64,000 nucleotides of DNA, from assembly GCF_002860365.1 (NCBI RefSeq), contig NZ_NMWT01000011.1:53468-117467 (forward strand), read 5' to 3'. Under the pieces are notes generated by a model. It did not search any database. It had not been told where the DNA came from and worked only from the letters and a program-made list of their open reading frames with translations. The translations under genes were made by a program, and so were the position numbers. Of the stretch, positions 9,108 to 17,725 are shown one piece after another (position 1 is the stretch's first letter; each line of letters starts with the position of its first letter). The stretch comes from Bifidobacterium parmae (GTDB lineage: Bacteria > Actinomycetota > Actinomycetes > Actinomycetales > Bifidobacteriaceae).

Positions 9108-9740
9108 TCAGTTGATGTCGGTGTGCTTGTCGGCTTTTCTCAGGCCGGCCTTCTGCAGGGCGTCGACGGTCTGGCAGCCTTCGAAGTCCTTGATCTTGTC
9201 GCCGTGCTTCTTGACTTCCTTCTCGGAGTTCAGATCGTTGAACGTGGCGCCGATCACCACGTCGACGAGACGGTCCTGACGGTCGTCCATGACGAGCACC
9301 GCGTCCGGGATATACTCCTTGACCGTGTACGCCGGGTTGATCGCGTTCACGCCGAAGTAGATGGTCGTGCGGGCCACCTTGGCGCTCGTGTACGTGTCGA
9401 TGGTGCGCACGTCGAACTGGCGGTCCTTGAGCGCTTCGCCGACGGCAGCGCCCAGGCCGGTGAATCCGGTGCCGTTGCGCACGCGCAGGATCACCGAATT
9501 GTTGTCCGCCCACTTCATCGCGGTGCCGTCCTCGTTCTTCGCGGCGCACGGCACGGCCACGCCGTAGTTCGGCTTCGTGACCTGCTTCGCCTGCTGGTCG
9601 ACCTGGATCACGCCCGTGTAGAACAGCGACGCGACGATGAGCACGACCACGAGAATCGCGCCGGTGATGGAGAACACGATCTTCTGACGGCGTCGCACAT
9701 ACGCCTTGCGTGCCTCACGCTCGTCATACTCTTCGGCCAT
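9108..9740 (-). CDS. Membrane-anchored LytR C-terminal (LytR_C) domain protein
   Basis: A 210-residue protein with a basic cytoplasmic N-terminus (about residues 1-22), one membrane segment (VFSITGAILVVVLIVASLFY) and an extracellular LytR_C domain (from RVRNGTGFTGLGAAVGEALKD through YTVKEYIPDAVLVMDD). This domain is found C-terminal to, or separate from, LytR-CpsA-Psr wall-polymer ligases; here it stands alone without the catalytic LCP domain. Its role is probably at the cell wall. AAGGGAATCG precedes the ATG. The next gene on the strand (ispE) ends 50 bp upstream, so it may be co-transcribed with ispE and rsmA. Confidence 0.8.
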   Translation of the reverse strand: MAEEYDEREARKAYVRRRQKIVFSITGAILVVVLIVASLFYTGVIQVDQQAKQVTKPNYGVAVPCAAKNEDGTAMKWADNNSVILRVRNGTGFTGLGAAVGEALKDRQFDVRTIDTYTSAKVARTTIYFGVNAINPAYTVKEYIPDAVLVMDDRQDRLVDVVIGATFNDLNSEKEVKKHGDKIKDFEGCQTVDALQKAGLRKADKHTDIN

Positions 9741-9790
9741 TCGATTCCCTTTCCTTCGCAGTGCCTGACTTACGCAGTGCTTGATTTACC

Positions 9791-10693
9791 TTAGCGTGCA
9801 ACCGTGACGCTGACCGAGGGCGCTGCGGGCGCCTCGGCCGCGATGATGCGGTCCACGGCCTTCGACCGTTCCCATGCGGCGATCACGTCGCGGCGGATGG
9901 CCGGCGTGGGCGTGAACGCCACGACCGACGGTCCCGATCCGGAGACGAACGCGTGGGTCGCGCCCGCCGCCAGCGCCTCGCGGATCGCCGTGCCGGAGCG
10001 CGGATGCAGGCTGACCGCCGCCTTCTGCAGGTGGTTCCGGTCGCCGTCGCCGGCGCCGACCACGTCGAATTCGCCGTACACTTCGGGCGTGCTCAGCTGC
10101 GCCTGATAGGCGCCGACGAGCAGCGATCCCGCATAGCCTTGTTCGCGCAGCGCGCGCGCCGCGTCCGAATCGTCGGGAATCGTCTCGATGATCTCGCCGT
10201 AGCCGGTGCCGTGCGCGTAGCCGCCGGCCACGCAGAACGGCATGTCCGCGCCGAGCGTCGCCGCGACCTCGCGCAGCCGGTCGAGCGGCCAGTCGAGCTC
10301 CCACAGCGCGTTCAGCGCGAGGATCGTCGCCGCCGCGTCCGCCGATCCGCCGGCGAGACCGGCGCCGACCGGGATGCGCTTCTCGATCGTCAACGCGACG
10401 TCCGGTTCGCGGCCGGCCGCTTCCGCCATCGCGAACAGGGCGAGCACGGCGTGGTTGCGGCGCATGTCCGACGACGATGACGCGAGGTCGCCGAGATGTT
10501 CGCCGGCCAGGTCGAGCGAGAATCCGGCGCCGGCGGGTTTCGCCGTGGCGGTGACCGTGTCGGTCAGACTGACCGCGCAGTAGATCGTGTCGAGTTCGTG
10601 GCGACCGCCCCACTCGGCGTGGGAGGGGCCGACCTCGAGCGTGAGATTCGTCTTCGCCGGACAGTCGACGCTCACCGTGACTGGCGTGCTCAT
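9791..10693 (-). CDS. ispE: 4-(cytidine 5'-diphospho)-2-C-methyl-D-erythritol kinase
   Basis: IspE phosphorylates CDP-methylerythritol in the MEP route to isoprenoid precursors. The 300-residue protein has the GHMP-kinase pattern: CPAKTNLTLEVG near the N-terminus, the ATP-binding loop IPVGAGLAGGSADAAA at about residues 105-120, and the C-terminal GSGPSVVAF motif. The ATG overlaps the rsmA stop by 4 bp (ATGA), and GGAGG lies 7 bases before it inside rsmA, so the two are translationally coupled. The rsmA-ispE pairing is common in Actinobacteria. Nothing unusual is seen in the catalytic motifs. Confidence 0.93.
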   Translation of the reverse strand: MSTPVTVSVDCPAKTNLTLEVGPSHAEWGGRHELDTIYCAVSLTDTVTATAKPAGAGFSLDLAGEHLGDLASSSSDMRRNHAVLALFAMAEAAGREPDVALTIEKRIPVGAGLAGGSADAAATILALNALWELDWPLDRLREVAATLGADMPFCVAGGYAHGTGYGEIIETIPDDSDAARALREQGYAGSLLVGAYQAQLSTPEVYGEFDVVGAGDGDRNHLQKAAVSLHPRSGTAIREALAAGATHAFVSGSGPSVVAFTPTPAIRRDVIAAWERSKAVDRIIAAEAPAAPSVSVTVAR

Positions 10694-11634
10694 GAGCGTT
10701 CCTCCGCGTCGGCGTCGCCGAGTCGCAGCGACGCCTCGGCCAGCGCGGTGAACTCGCCGATGGTGAGCGTCTCGCCGCGACGCGTCGGATCGATGCCGGC
10801 CGCTTCGAACGTGCCGGCGGGGACGGTCTTCTTCAACGCGGCGTGCAGGGTCTTGCGACGCTGGCCGAAGGCCGCGTCGATGAGGCGGAACGTCTCCTTG
10901 CGCAGGGACTCGGCGTGCGCGGCGGCATCGGCGTCGCCGTCGTGCCGCGTGCGCGTGAACGCGACCAGCGCGGAGTCGACGTTCGGCGCCGGCCAGAACA
11001 CGTTGCGGCCGATCGTGCCGACGCGTGAGGCCTCGCCGTACCAGGCGAGTTTCACGCTCGGCGTGCCGTAGATCTTGCTGCCGGGCGTCGCGGCGAGACG
11101 GTCGGCGACCTCCTTCTGCACCATCACGAGGAACGATTCGAGGTTCGCGAAGCGTTCCAGCAGCGTGAGGATGATCGGCGTCGCCACGTTGTACGGCAGG
11201 TTCGCGACGAGCGTGAACGGTTCGTCGCCGGCGAAGTCCGGCAGGTTCGCCGGGTCGACGGTGAGCGCGTCGCGGTTGACGACGGCGAACCGGTCGACCG
11301 CCTCCGGCATGAATGCGGCGATCGTGTCCGGCAGACGCTCGGCCAGCGGCGGATCGATCTCGACGGCGGTCATGCGCGCGCCGGATTCGAGGATCGCCAG
11401 CGTGAGCGAGCCGAGACCGGGCCCGACCTCGAGCACGTGGCTTTCCGGGCCGACGTGCGCCTCACGCACGATGCGGCGCACGGTGCCCGGATCGATGACG
11501 AAGTTCTGCCCGAACTTCTTGGTGGGGCTCACGCCCGCCTCGGCGGCGATGCGGCGGATGTCGGCGGCGCCGAGCAGATGGCCGGACGCCGACTCCTCGG
11601 CGGTTGCGGTGGGTTCAGTCGTCACGTCGTTCAT
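10690..11634 (-). CDS. rsmA: 16S rRNA (adenine1518/1519-N6)-dimethyltransferase
   Basis: RsmA (KsgA) dimethylates two adjacent adenines near the 3' end of 16S rRNA during 30S maturation. The 314-residue protein shows KKFGQNFVIDP, the SAM-binding motif VLEVGPGLGSLTL, the acidic motif II AVEIDPPLAERL and the catalytic NLPYNVATPI. The start at 11634 (MNDVTTEP) is chosen because AAAGGCG lies 3 bases before it; the open frame runs further upstream but overlaps the Rpf-like gene. It overlaps ispE by 4 bp. The C-terminal helical domain is complete. Confidence 0.95.
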   Translation of the reverse strand: MNDVTTEPTATAEESASGHLLGAADIRRIAAEAGVSPTKKFGQNFVIDPGTVRRIVREAHVGPESHVLEVGPGLGSLTLAILESGARMTAVEIDPPLAERLPDTIAAFMPEAVDRFAVVNRDALTVDPANLPDFAGDEPFTLVANLPYNVATPIILTLLERFANLESFLVMVQKEVADRLAATPGSKIYGTPSVKLAWYGEASRVGTIGRNVFWPAPNVDSALVAFTRTRHDGDADAAAHAESLRKETFRLIDAAFGQRRKTLHAALKKTVPAGTFEAAGIDPTRRGETLTIGEFTALAEASLRLGDADAEERS

Positions 11635-11708
11635 ATCGCCTTTCGCGTGATTCGATTCCATGTGGAGCGTGGGATGGGGAGCTGGGTACGGTACCGCGTA
11701 CGGCGCGA

Positions 11709-13184
11709 TCAGTACCAGCCCTGCTGCTCCCAGATGCGCTTGCAGTTGGTGGGCGTGCCGTAGCGCTGGGCGATGTAGCTCAGACCCCAGTCGATCTGCA
11801 CGGCGCCGTCGTCCTGCCAGCCGGTGCCCATCTTCGAGCCGGGCAGCGCCTGCGGGATGCCGTAGGCGGAGGAATACGGGTTGGCGGCGTTCCAACGCCA
11901 GCCGGACTCCTTGTTCCACAGCCAGACGATCGCGTCCCATTCGGCGCCGGTCCAGCCGCGCTGGGCGGCGGCCGCGGCCGCGTAGGTCTGCGCCTGGGAG
12001 ACGCTCGGGTGCCACAGACGGCCCGAACCGGAGCTGGAACCGGAGTTGGAACCGGAATTGCTTCCGCTGTTGCCGCTGTTGGAGTTGCCGGAGTTGCTGT
12101 TCGACGAGCCGTTGTTGGAGCTGTTGCCGGAATTGTTGGAGTTCGAGTTGCCCGAGTTGCTTCCGGAGTTGTTGGAGCTGTTGCCGGAATTGCCGCTGTT
12201 GTTGGAGTTGCCGGAGTTCGAGTTGCTGTTCGACGAATCGTTCTTGTCCTTGTCGGACGTGCTCGGCTTCGTGGACTGGTTCGTGCCGGAATCGGCCTTG
12301 CCGCTGCCGGTGTCCTTCTTCGGCTCCTCGACCTTCTCCGGTCCGACCGCGATGATCTGGTCGACCGCGGCCTTCGTCGTCGTCTCGCTGGCGAGCGTCT
12401 CGCTCTCCGCGACGCCGTCCACGTAGGTCACGTTGAAGACCTGCTGGATCTCGCCGTTCTGCCCCTGCTGGCGGATCTCGGTCTGACCGGATTCCAGCGA
12501 GGAGTCGATGATCGTCTGCGTGGAGTACGGCACCGACTTGGTGCGCGTCTCCTGGCCGTGGGTCACGCGCTTCACGCGCAGGATCGTCTCGGAACCGTCC
12601 TCCTCGACGCTGACGCGATCCTCCTTGCCCACGTTGATGCCCTTGGAATCGAGGATGGACGCCGCCGGCAGCTTGCCGTTCGGCGCTTCGGACGACTTGC
12701 CGTCCGCGATGACCGTGACCGGTCCCTTCTTGTTGATGACGAGGCCGCCGGTCAGCTGGTTGTAGATGTTGTCGATGTCGACGGTGACCTTCGAGGCCTG
12801 CTTCTCGTTCGCCTTGAAGAATCCGATGAGCTGGTCGGCGCTGTCCGCCACCGTCCAGAACGGGATCTCCTCGCCATCCACGTTCACCGTGGTCTGATAG
12901 GCGCTGCGCACGGTGACGACCGCGTGGTTGGCGAGCGTGCTGCCGGACGAGGACTGGACGAGATCATGCGTCCTGACGTTGACGCCCTGCTCCTCAAGCA
13001 GGCGGTCGACGCTCATCGCATACGTCTGGACCGTCGTCGTCTTGCCGTTCACCGTCAACGCCACCGACTTGCGCGCGGAGAACGCGAACGTCGCCGCACA
13101 CGCCGCAAGCACCGTCACGACGCACACGGCAACACGGATGCGGCGCAACATCACGAATCGTTGCGGGGTCCATCGCCGTGCCAT
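11709..13184 (-). CDS. Rpf-like secreted G5/DUF348 protein with C-terminal lytic domain
   Basis: A 491-residue exported protein. A membrane/signal segment (VAVCVVTVLAACAATFAFSA) is followed by DUF348 repeats (the first begins VALTVNGKTTTVQTYAMSVD), a G5 domain (RVKRVTHGQETRTKSVPYST and on), a ~100-residue linker almost entirely Ser/Asn/Gly, and a ~100-residue C-terminal domain ending WEQQGWY. That last domain has the GWTGAEWDAIVWLWNKESGW catalytic-type segment and the YGIPQALPGSKM motif of transglycosylase/Apf-like wall hydrolases. The layout resembles actinobacterial resuscitation-promoting factors. The start at 13184 has GAGG eight bases upstream; an ATG six bases earlier is too close to it. 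A structured leader precedes it. Confidence 0.85.
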   Translation of the reverse strand: MARRWTPQRFVMLRRIRVAVCVVTVLAACAATFAFSARKSVALTVNGKTTTVQTYAMSVDRLLEEQGVNVRTHDLVQSSSGSTLANHAVVTVRSAYQTTVNVDGEEIPFWTVADSADQLIGFFKANEKQASKVTVDIDNIYNQLTGGLVINKKGPVTVIADGKSSEAPNGKLPAASILDSKGINVGKEDRVSVEEDGSETILRVKRVTHGQETRTKSVPYSTQTIIDSSLESGQTEIRQQGQNGEIQQVFNVTYVDGVAESETLASETTTKAAVDQIIAVGPEKVEEPKKDTGSGKADSGTNQSTKPSTSDKDKNDSSNSNSNSGNSNNSGNSGNSSNNSGSNSGNSNSNNSGNSSNNGSSNSNSGNSNSGNSGSNSGSNSGSSSGSGRLWHPSVSQAQTYAAAAAAQRGWTGAEWDAIVWLWNKESGWRWNAANPYSSAYGIPQALPGSKMGTGWQDDGAVQIDWGLSYIAQRYGTPTNCKRIWEQQGWY

Positions 13185-13254
13185 GTCCATTACCTCGTTT
13201 CCCGCCCGTGACCGATCCGGGCGCACTCGGTGCCCATCGTAGCGCACCATCTGC

Positions 13255-13302
13255 AAAGAAAAAGAAAAAGGGGGCGGGAGAGAAGGGGAAGTTCCCGCCC
13301 CC
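13255..13302 (-). terminator. Rho-independent terminator in the Rpf leader
   Basis: GGGGGCGGGA pairs perfectly with TCCCGCCCCC across a 13-base loop and is followed on the minus strand by T5-C-T5-C-T3. It lies 71 bp before the Rpf-like start codon and about 150 bp after tRNA-Thr. It either ends tRNA-Thr transcripts or acts as an attenuator, or both. Confidence 0.85.
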
Positions 13303-13430
13303 AATACCGGGCCAGGAGATGGTTGGGGGACTCTCCTGCCCTTATGCCTAGGACGCCATAATCGGGGGAAGGCTCCTAGACGACTTACCCGTGTTAAGTA
13401 TTGCTGCGCGCCCCCGGCGCACCATTAGTA
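13262..13430 (-). promoter_or_regulatory. Structured leader with possible attenuator before the Rpf-like gene
   Basis: Read on the minus strand, this region forms stem A (CUAGGA 13379-13374 with UCCUAG 13353-13348) and stem B (GGGC-AGGAGA 13341-13332 with UCUCCU-G-GCCC 13319-13309, one bulge). The 12-base loop of B contains CCCCCAA (13329-13323). That sequence is complementary to UUGGGGG (13304-13298), which is also part of the left arm of a strong terminator (13302-13293 with 13279-13270) followed by U-runs. The pseudoknot and the terminator exclude each other, as in riboswitches or attenuators. A possible -10 (TATACT) lies near 13430. It does not match any riboswitch consensus I can recall. 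Confidence 0.6.
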
Positions 13431-13452
13431 TACGCCATTTCCACGCACGACG

Positions 13453-13526
13453 AGCCTCTTGTCGGGATCGAACCGACGACCTGCCGCTTACAAGGCGGCC
13501 GCTCTGGCCATCTGAGCTAAAGAGGC
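13453..13526 (-). tRNA. tRNA-Thr (anticodon TGT)
   Basis: A complete cloverleaf on the minus strand: acceptor GCCTCTT/AAGAGGC, D-arm GCTC...GAGC, anticodon stem GCCGC/GCGGC with loop CTTGTAA (anticodon TGT, reading ACA), T-arm GTCGG-TTCGATC-CCGAC. Discriminator T. No encoded CCA. A weak promoter (TTCTGT, 17 bp, TATGCT) is visible about 50 bp upstream. Confidence 0.96.
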
Positions 13527-13623
13527 GTGGCGCACGACAGCGTGTCGCACGCGCGAGAACCCAGCATAGCAGTTGTTCGGGATTAACAGAATGCCTCCCG
13601 CTCTCCGTGCGGAAGGCCCACTC

Positions 13624-13715
13624 TCCCATGGTGCGGCAACACACAATCTCCATATCGGCGGAATATGGCCGTTCAGAGCCACCGCACCATGGGGATTTCA
13701 CCGCACCATGGGATT
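13624..13715 (-). repeat. Inverted and direct repeats of a CACCGCACCATGGGG-type element
   Basis: CCCATGGTGCGG near 13626 is the inverse of CCGCACCATGGGG near 13681, which is repeated directly about 20 bp further (CACCGCACCATGGG). The enclosed segment holds a CCATAT...ATATGG hairpin. The element sits between the stop of the DsbA-like gene and tRNA-Thr and probably acts as a 3' structure or terminator. Confidence 0.5.
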
Positions 13716-13723
13716 GAATCGCG

Positions 13724-14701
13724 TTACTTGCCGGTGGTGACGGAGATCGGCTTGCCGCTGGCGCCGATCGAGGGGAGCTGGCCTTCGACGCCGACCTGGT
13801 CGTCGGTGAGTCCCAGCGAGGTGACGAGACCCTCGTTGGAGGTCATGCCCGCGGTGGACAGCGCGTTCATGTCCCAGTACTGGCCGTTGATGCGCACGGT
13901 CGGCGTGGTCATCTGGCCCTTGTAGCTGCCGGACACGTTGAACAGTTCGGAACGCTTCGGGTTGTACGTGTCGATCGCGTCCAGCCACGCCGTGTACTTG
14001 TCGACGCTCGCGGCGTTCGCGACCTTCTTGGAGACGCCCGCCTTGATCGCCTGCTGGCGCATCTGGTCGTCGGAGGTCTTCACGCCGGAGTTCTCGGCCG
14101 GCTGGAAATCGTCGGCGTACATGTTCTGGATGAAGCCGAGGATGTGGCTCGGATCCTTGTCCTGCTCGGCGATGGTGAGCAGCAGGTTCGCGGCGCGCGT
14201 TGAATACTTGTCCGGGCTCCACGTGTCGCCGAACGACATCGGATGCAGTTCGAGGTTGATCTGGCCGGCCTCGACGAGCTTGGTGAGCGTCTCGCCGGAC
14301 GCGCGTTCGAAGTTGCCGCAGCCGGAGCACATGAAGTCCATGTACACCTCGACGGTCGGCACGTCGGCGACCTTCTCGCCCACGCCCTTCTGCGAGACGA
14401 CGACGCCGCCCTTCTCGTCGGCGACGGACGGCTTGTCGGAGACCTCCTGCAGTTTCGCGTACGCCTGGTCGACGGTCAGGTTCGCGCCCGAGTTCTGCGA
14501 GGCGACGTGCGAACGCCAGATCGCGATGCCGGCGACGGCGACGAGCACGGCGACCACGGCGATCACGATCGCGCCGATGATGGTCTGCTGCCTGCGCTCC
14601 TTCGCCGCCTGTTCGGCGCGCGCCTTCGCCGCGGCCTCCTCGGCGGCGCGACGGGCGGCGCGGGTCTTGCGCTGTTTCGTGTTGTTCGCTTTCGTGGCCA
14701 T
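13724..14701 (-). CDS. Membrane-anchored DsbA/thioredoxin-fold oxidoreductase
   Basis: A 325-residue protein: charged Lys/Arg/Ala-rich cytoplasmic N-terminus, one membrane helix (IIGAIVIAVVAVLVAVAGIAIW, about residues 42-63), then an extracytoplasmic thioredoxin_4/DsbA-type domain. The active site is C-S-G-C in MDFMCSGCGNFE, and a cis-proline loop (MTTPTVRINGQYWD) lies near the C-terminus. It probably forms or isomerises disulfides in exported proteins. The start at 14701 (MATKANNTK) has AAAGGA nine bases upstream. Bifidobacteria secrete few Cys proteins, so its substrates are unclear. It stands alone between tRNA-Thr and the Ser/Thr kinase gene. Confidence 0.87.
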   Translation of the reverse strand: MATKANNTKQRKTRAARRAAEEAAAKARAEQAAKERRQQTIIGAIVIAVVAVLVAVAGIAIWRSHVASQNSGANLTVDQAYAKLQEVSDKPSVADEKGGVVVSQKGVGEKVADVPTVEVYMDFMCSGCGNFERASGETLTKLVEAGQINLELHPMSFGDTWSPDKYSTRAANLLLTIAEQDKDPSHILGFIQNMYADDFQPAENSGVKTSDDQMRQQAIKAGVSKKVANAASVDKYTAWLDAIDTYNPKRSELFNVSGSYKGQMTTPTVRINGQYWDMNALSTAGMTSNEGLVTSLGLTDDQVGVEGQLPSIGASGKPISVTTGK

Positions 14702-14916
14702 GCGAGACGATCCTTTCCCAACCACATGTGACGGATACGCGAGCCGGATCCGGCGCGGGCGCGAGAGCCCTTCCCGAACCGACGGTTCGACGGTCTGATG
14801 GTCAGTCTAGCCCACGAATCGACATATACGCCCGTCGCTGATTGAACTCCATGTGAACGGCGCGGCTGTGCAACTGCGCGACGGTGGGGCGGCAGTCCGG
14901 TCTTCGCCCGTCGCCG

Positions 14917-17172
14917 TCACCGCCGCATCGCGCCGGCGCCGAGGCGCAGCATGCCGCCGGCGGGCCAGAGCGTGGTGAGGATCCATGCGATCGCTGCCAT
15001 GCCGGCCAACGCGAGACCGGTGGGGGAGAGCGGGCCGTCGGTCAGCCATGGCAGCTCGTACGGCCACACGCCGTCCGGCAGCGGGACCATCGCCCACGGC
15101 AATTGCAGTGCGGCGGCCGCGGCGACCATGCCGGCGAGGTCGATGAGCGCGAACTGCACGGACCTGCCGAGCGCGGCGAACAGGCCCTTCAGCAGATGCC
15201 ACGGCAATTGGACGACGCGCAACGCGGAATCCGAGCCCTTGCGCATGCCGCCGCGACGGCTTTCTCGTTCGATTTGCGCCTCCGCGCTGTACCCGATGGT
15301 GAACAGCAGCCACATGAGCGCCGCGGCCGTGGCGAGGCCGATCAGCGGATGGAACACGGCGGCGATCGCCGGCACGACGGCCATCAGGCACAGGACGGCC
15401 ACGCCCTGCTCGAGATACCGTCCGCGCCGCGCGTCGGCCGTGTTCTGATGCTGCGGCGCGCCCGACCCCTGCGACGGGCCGCCATACGGCTGGTTCCGGT
15501 ACTGGCCGGTGAATTGCTGGTCCGGGTAGGCCTGGTCGTACGGCGGCACGACCTGCGGCCGCGGCGGCTCGTACTGCGGCGGCATCGGTTCCAACGGCGG
15601 TTGCGTGTAGCCCTGCGTCGGCGGTTGCGGCGGTTGCGCCGGCCGCATCGGTTGTTGCGGTTGCGTCGGCGGCTGCATGTTCTGCGGCATCACCGCGGTC
15701 GCCTCCGGCTGCTGACGCAGGAATTCCGGCACGTCGCCCTTCGGTTTCGGCGTCACGACCGGGATGTCGCGCGAGGAGGTCGGCACGTAGGCGGGAGGCA
15801 GCGAGGCGCCCGTGCGGTTCGACGCGTCCGCCACGCGCTGCAGCGGCGACTGGCCGTCACCGGCCGTCGCCTCGCGCGCCGCCGCCGCACGGCCGGTCGC
15901 CGTGCGCGGCGTGCGGTTCGGGTTCACGGCGGTCGCGGGGATCAACGGCGGAATCGCCGCCTCCTCCGGACCGAGCAGGTCGCTGGGCAGCGTGACCGTG
16001 CACTGGTCCGGCGTCAACGCGCGCGTCGCGGCGATCGTGTCGTCGCCGTCGTCGCGCCATGCCGCGCGGCCGGTCGCCGTGCGCGGCGCGGATGACGACG
16101 CTGCGACCGTGTTCGTCGATGACGGCGCATCATCGGGACCGAATACCGTGGTCGCCGCATCGGGGCCGCCGTCAAAAGGGTGCATCACCTCGGTCGCGCC
16201 GTTGCCGGCTACGGTACCGTCGCCGAATCCCGCATCGTCCCAGTTCATCGGATTGAGCGCATCCAACGCGATCGCGTGGAGCAGCTGGTCGGGCGTGCAG
16301 CGTCGGCGCGGATCGGGGTTGAGCGCGCTGCGGAACGCGGCGAGCGTGTGCGCGGGCAGACCGGCGAGGTTCGCGTTGCCGCTCGCCTCGCGCTCCAGCA
16401 CGGCCATCAGCGGTTTCGTGCCGAACACCGGTTCGCCGGTCGCGGCGAACGCGAGCACGGAGGCGACCGACCACCAGTCCGTCGCCTCGCTCGAATCGGC
16501 GCCGTCGATGATCTCCGGCGCGATGAATCCGGGCGTGCCCATCACGAGGCCCGTGCGCGTCACGTGGCTTTCGCCCTCGCCCATCGCGATGCCGAAATCG
16601 ACGAGCGCCGGGCCGGACGCGGAGACCATCACGTTCGTCGGTTTGATGTCGCGGTGCACGATGCCGGCGGCATGTACCGCGCGCACGGCCTCCATCAGCT
16701 TGCGCGCGAGCCGTTCCAGATCATCGCCCACGTACTTGCCGTTCGCGGCGACGTCGTCCTTGAGATTGCGGCCTTCGATGAGTTCGGTGACGATGAACGC
16801 GAGGGCGTCGTCGAGCTCCATATCGACGATGCCGCACACGCCCGGATGATTCACCTTCTTCAACGCGAGGGCCTCGCGGCGCAGACGCTCGCGCGGCGTC
16901 ACGTTCTCCTTGAGGTTCGGGTCCTGCGCGGGGCGGCGGGAGGCGGGGGAACCGGGGGTGCCCGGGCCGCCCGTCGTGCCGTCGCCGGACATGCTGTCGG
17001 CCGAACCGTCCTCGGCGAGCGAATCGCGCAGGATCTTCATCGCGTATACCTGACCGCCATCGTCATGCACGCGCCACACCGAACCCATCGCGCCGGAGCC
17101 GAGACGGGAGATGAGCGTATAGCCGCCCACCACTTCGCCCGGTTCCAGATTCAACGCCGTCAGATCACTCAT
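14917..17172 (-). CDS. Membrane-bound Ser/Thr protein kinase (PknB-like)
   Basis: A 751-residue protein. The N-terminal kinase domain (about residues 15-320) shows the glycine loop LGSGAMGSVW, the ATP lysine in YAMKIL, the catalytic loop IVHRDIKPTNVMV, the metal-binding DFG (VDFGIAMGEG) and GTPGFIAPE. A ~45-residue Gly/Ser/Pro insertion interrupts the N-lobe between the lysine and the alpha-C helix, which is unusual. A long Ala/Thr/Pro/Gln linker follows, then four or so hydrophobic segments at the C-terminus. There are no PASTA domains. The start at 17172 has AGGA eight bases upstream; a TATATA near 17208 is a candidate -10. Confidence 0.9.
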   Translation of the reverse strand: MSDLTALNLEPGEVVGGYTLISRLGSGAMGSVWRVHDDGGQVYAMKILRDSLAEDGSADSMSGDGTTGGPGTPGSPASRRPAQDPNLKENVTPRERLRREALALKKVNHPGVCGIVDMELDDALAFIVTELIEGRNLKDDVAANGKYVGDDLERLARKLMEAVRAVHAAGIVHRDIKPTNVMVSASGPALVDFGIAMGEGESHVTRTGLVMGTPGFIAPEIIDGADSSEATDWWSVASVLAFAATGEPVFGTKPLMAVLEREASGNANLAGLPAHTLAAFRSALNPDPRRRCTPDQLLHAIALDALNPMNWDDAGFGDGTVAGNGATEVMHPFDGGPDAATTVFGPDDAPSSTNTVAASSSAPRTATGRAAWRDDGDDTIAATRALTPDQCTVTLPSDLLGPEEAAIPPLIPATAVNPNRTPRTATGRAAAAREATAGDGQSPLQRVADASNRTGASLPPAYVPTSSRDIPVVTPKPKGDVPEFLRQQPEATAVMPQNMQPPTQPQQPMRPAQPPQPPTQGYTQPPLEPMPPQYEPPRPQVVPPYDQAYPDQQFTGQYRNQPYGGPSQGSGAPQHQNTADARRGRYLEQGVAVLCLMAVVPAIAAVFHPLIGLATAAALMWLLFTIGYSAEAQIERESRRGGMRKGSDSALRVVQLPWHLLKGLFAALGRSVQFALIDLAGMVAAAAALQLPWAMVPLPDGVWPYELPWLTDGPLSPTGLALAGMAAIAWILTTLWPAGGMLRLGAGAMRR

Positions 17173-17429
17173 ACCGCCCATCCTAACCGCGGGGCTGGTA
17201 TGCCGGTATATATGTGCCGGTCGGCCGTGCCGGGTGGTCGGGGTCGGGTGCGTCGGGGGATGGGATGTGCCGGGCCGGAGTGCTGGGGTGTCGGGAGGGG
17301 GGGTATGTCGGAGTGCTGGGGGTGTACCGGCCGGCCAGGCGCATTGCACACCGGCTGCCGGATGTGGGGCGCCGACTCCGAAGGGCTGGCTGCCCGGTCC
17401 GGGATCTCATGGGATGCTCGGGTTCCTCG

Positions 17430-17675
17430 GCGTCGTTTCCGTGCCAAGCTTGGCGTATCGGCGATACTAACGGCCTGCCCAGCGTCGTTTCCGTGCCAAG
17501 CATGGTTCGTAGACGACGCTCAGAAGGGCCGTTGCGTCGTTTCCGGCCAGTCCTTGGCATGCAGGTGACGCCGGGAGCGCCGTAAGCGTCGGATTTGCGC
17601 CAAGCTTGGCGCGGCGGCGACGCCGGCGGCACTCCCTGCGTCGTTTCCGTGCCAACAGGAGTACGCCGCAGACGG
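17430..17675. repeat. Array of five palindromic units with exact 52-bp period
   Basis: Units start at 17430, 17482, 17534, 17586 and 17638, each beginning GCGTCG. The core is GCGTCGTTTCCGTGCCAAGC with an inverted second half (CTTGGC ... CGACGC in the better-kept units), giving an imperfect ~38-bp palindrome plus ~14 bp of variable sequence. Units 1, 2 and 5 share the core; 3 and 4 are diverged but keep the ends and symmetry. It lies between the divergent kinase and ATPase genes. Confidence 0.85.
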
Positions 17676-17725
17676 TCCGGCTCCCCGGCATACGGTCATC
17701 TCCCTTGTATGAGTCTCGGTATTTG

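Noticed and set aside
10690-12015. RsmA with a 127-residue N-terminal extension
   Set aside because: It would overlap the 3' end of the Rpf-like gene and has no family similarity; AAAGGCG before 11634 marks the start.
13262-13430. ydaO (c-di-AMP) riboswitch upstream of the Rpf-like gene
   Set aside because: The conserved GGGGUGAAUC-type and GGGAACC-type segments of that class are not present; only the general idea of a structured leader is kept.
17430-17675. CRISPR array, suggested by regular 52-bp spacing
   Set aside because: The repeat cores diverge between units, the intervening sequences are short and share pattern, the units are palindromes, and no cas gene is visible anywhere in the window.
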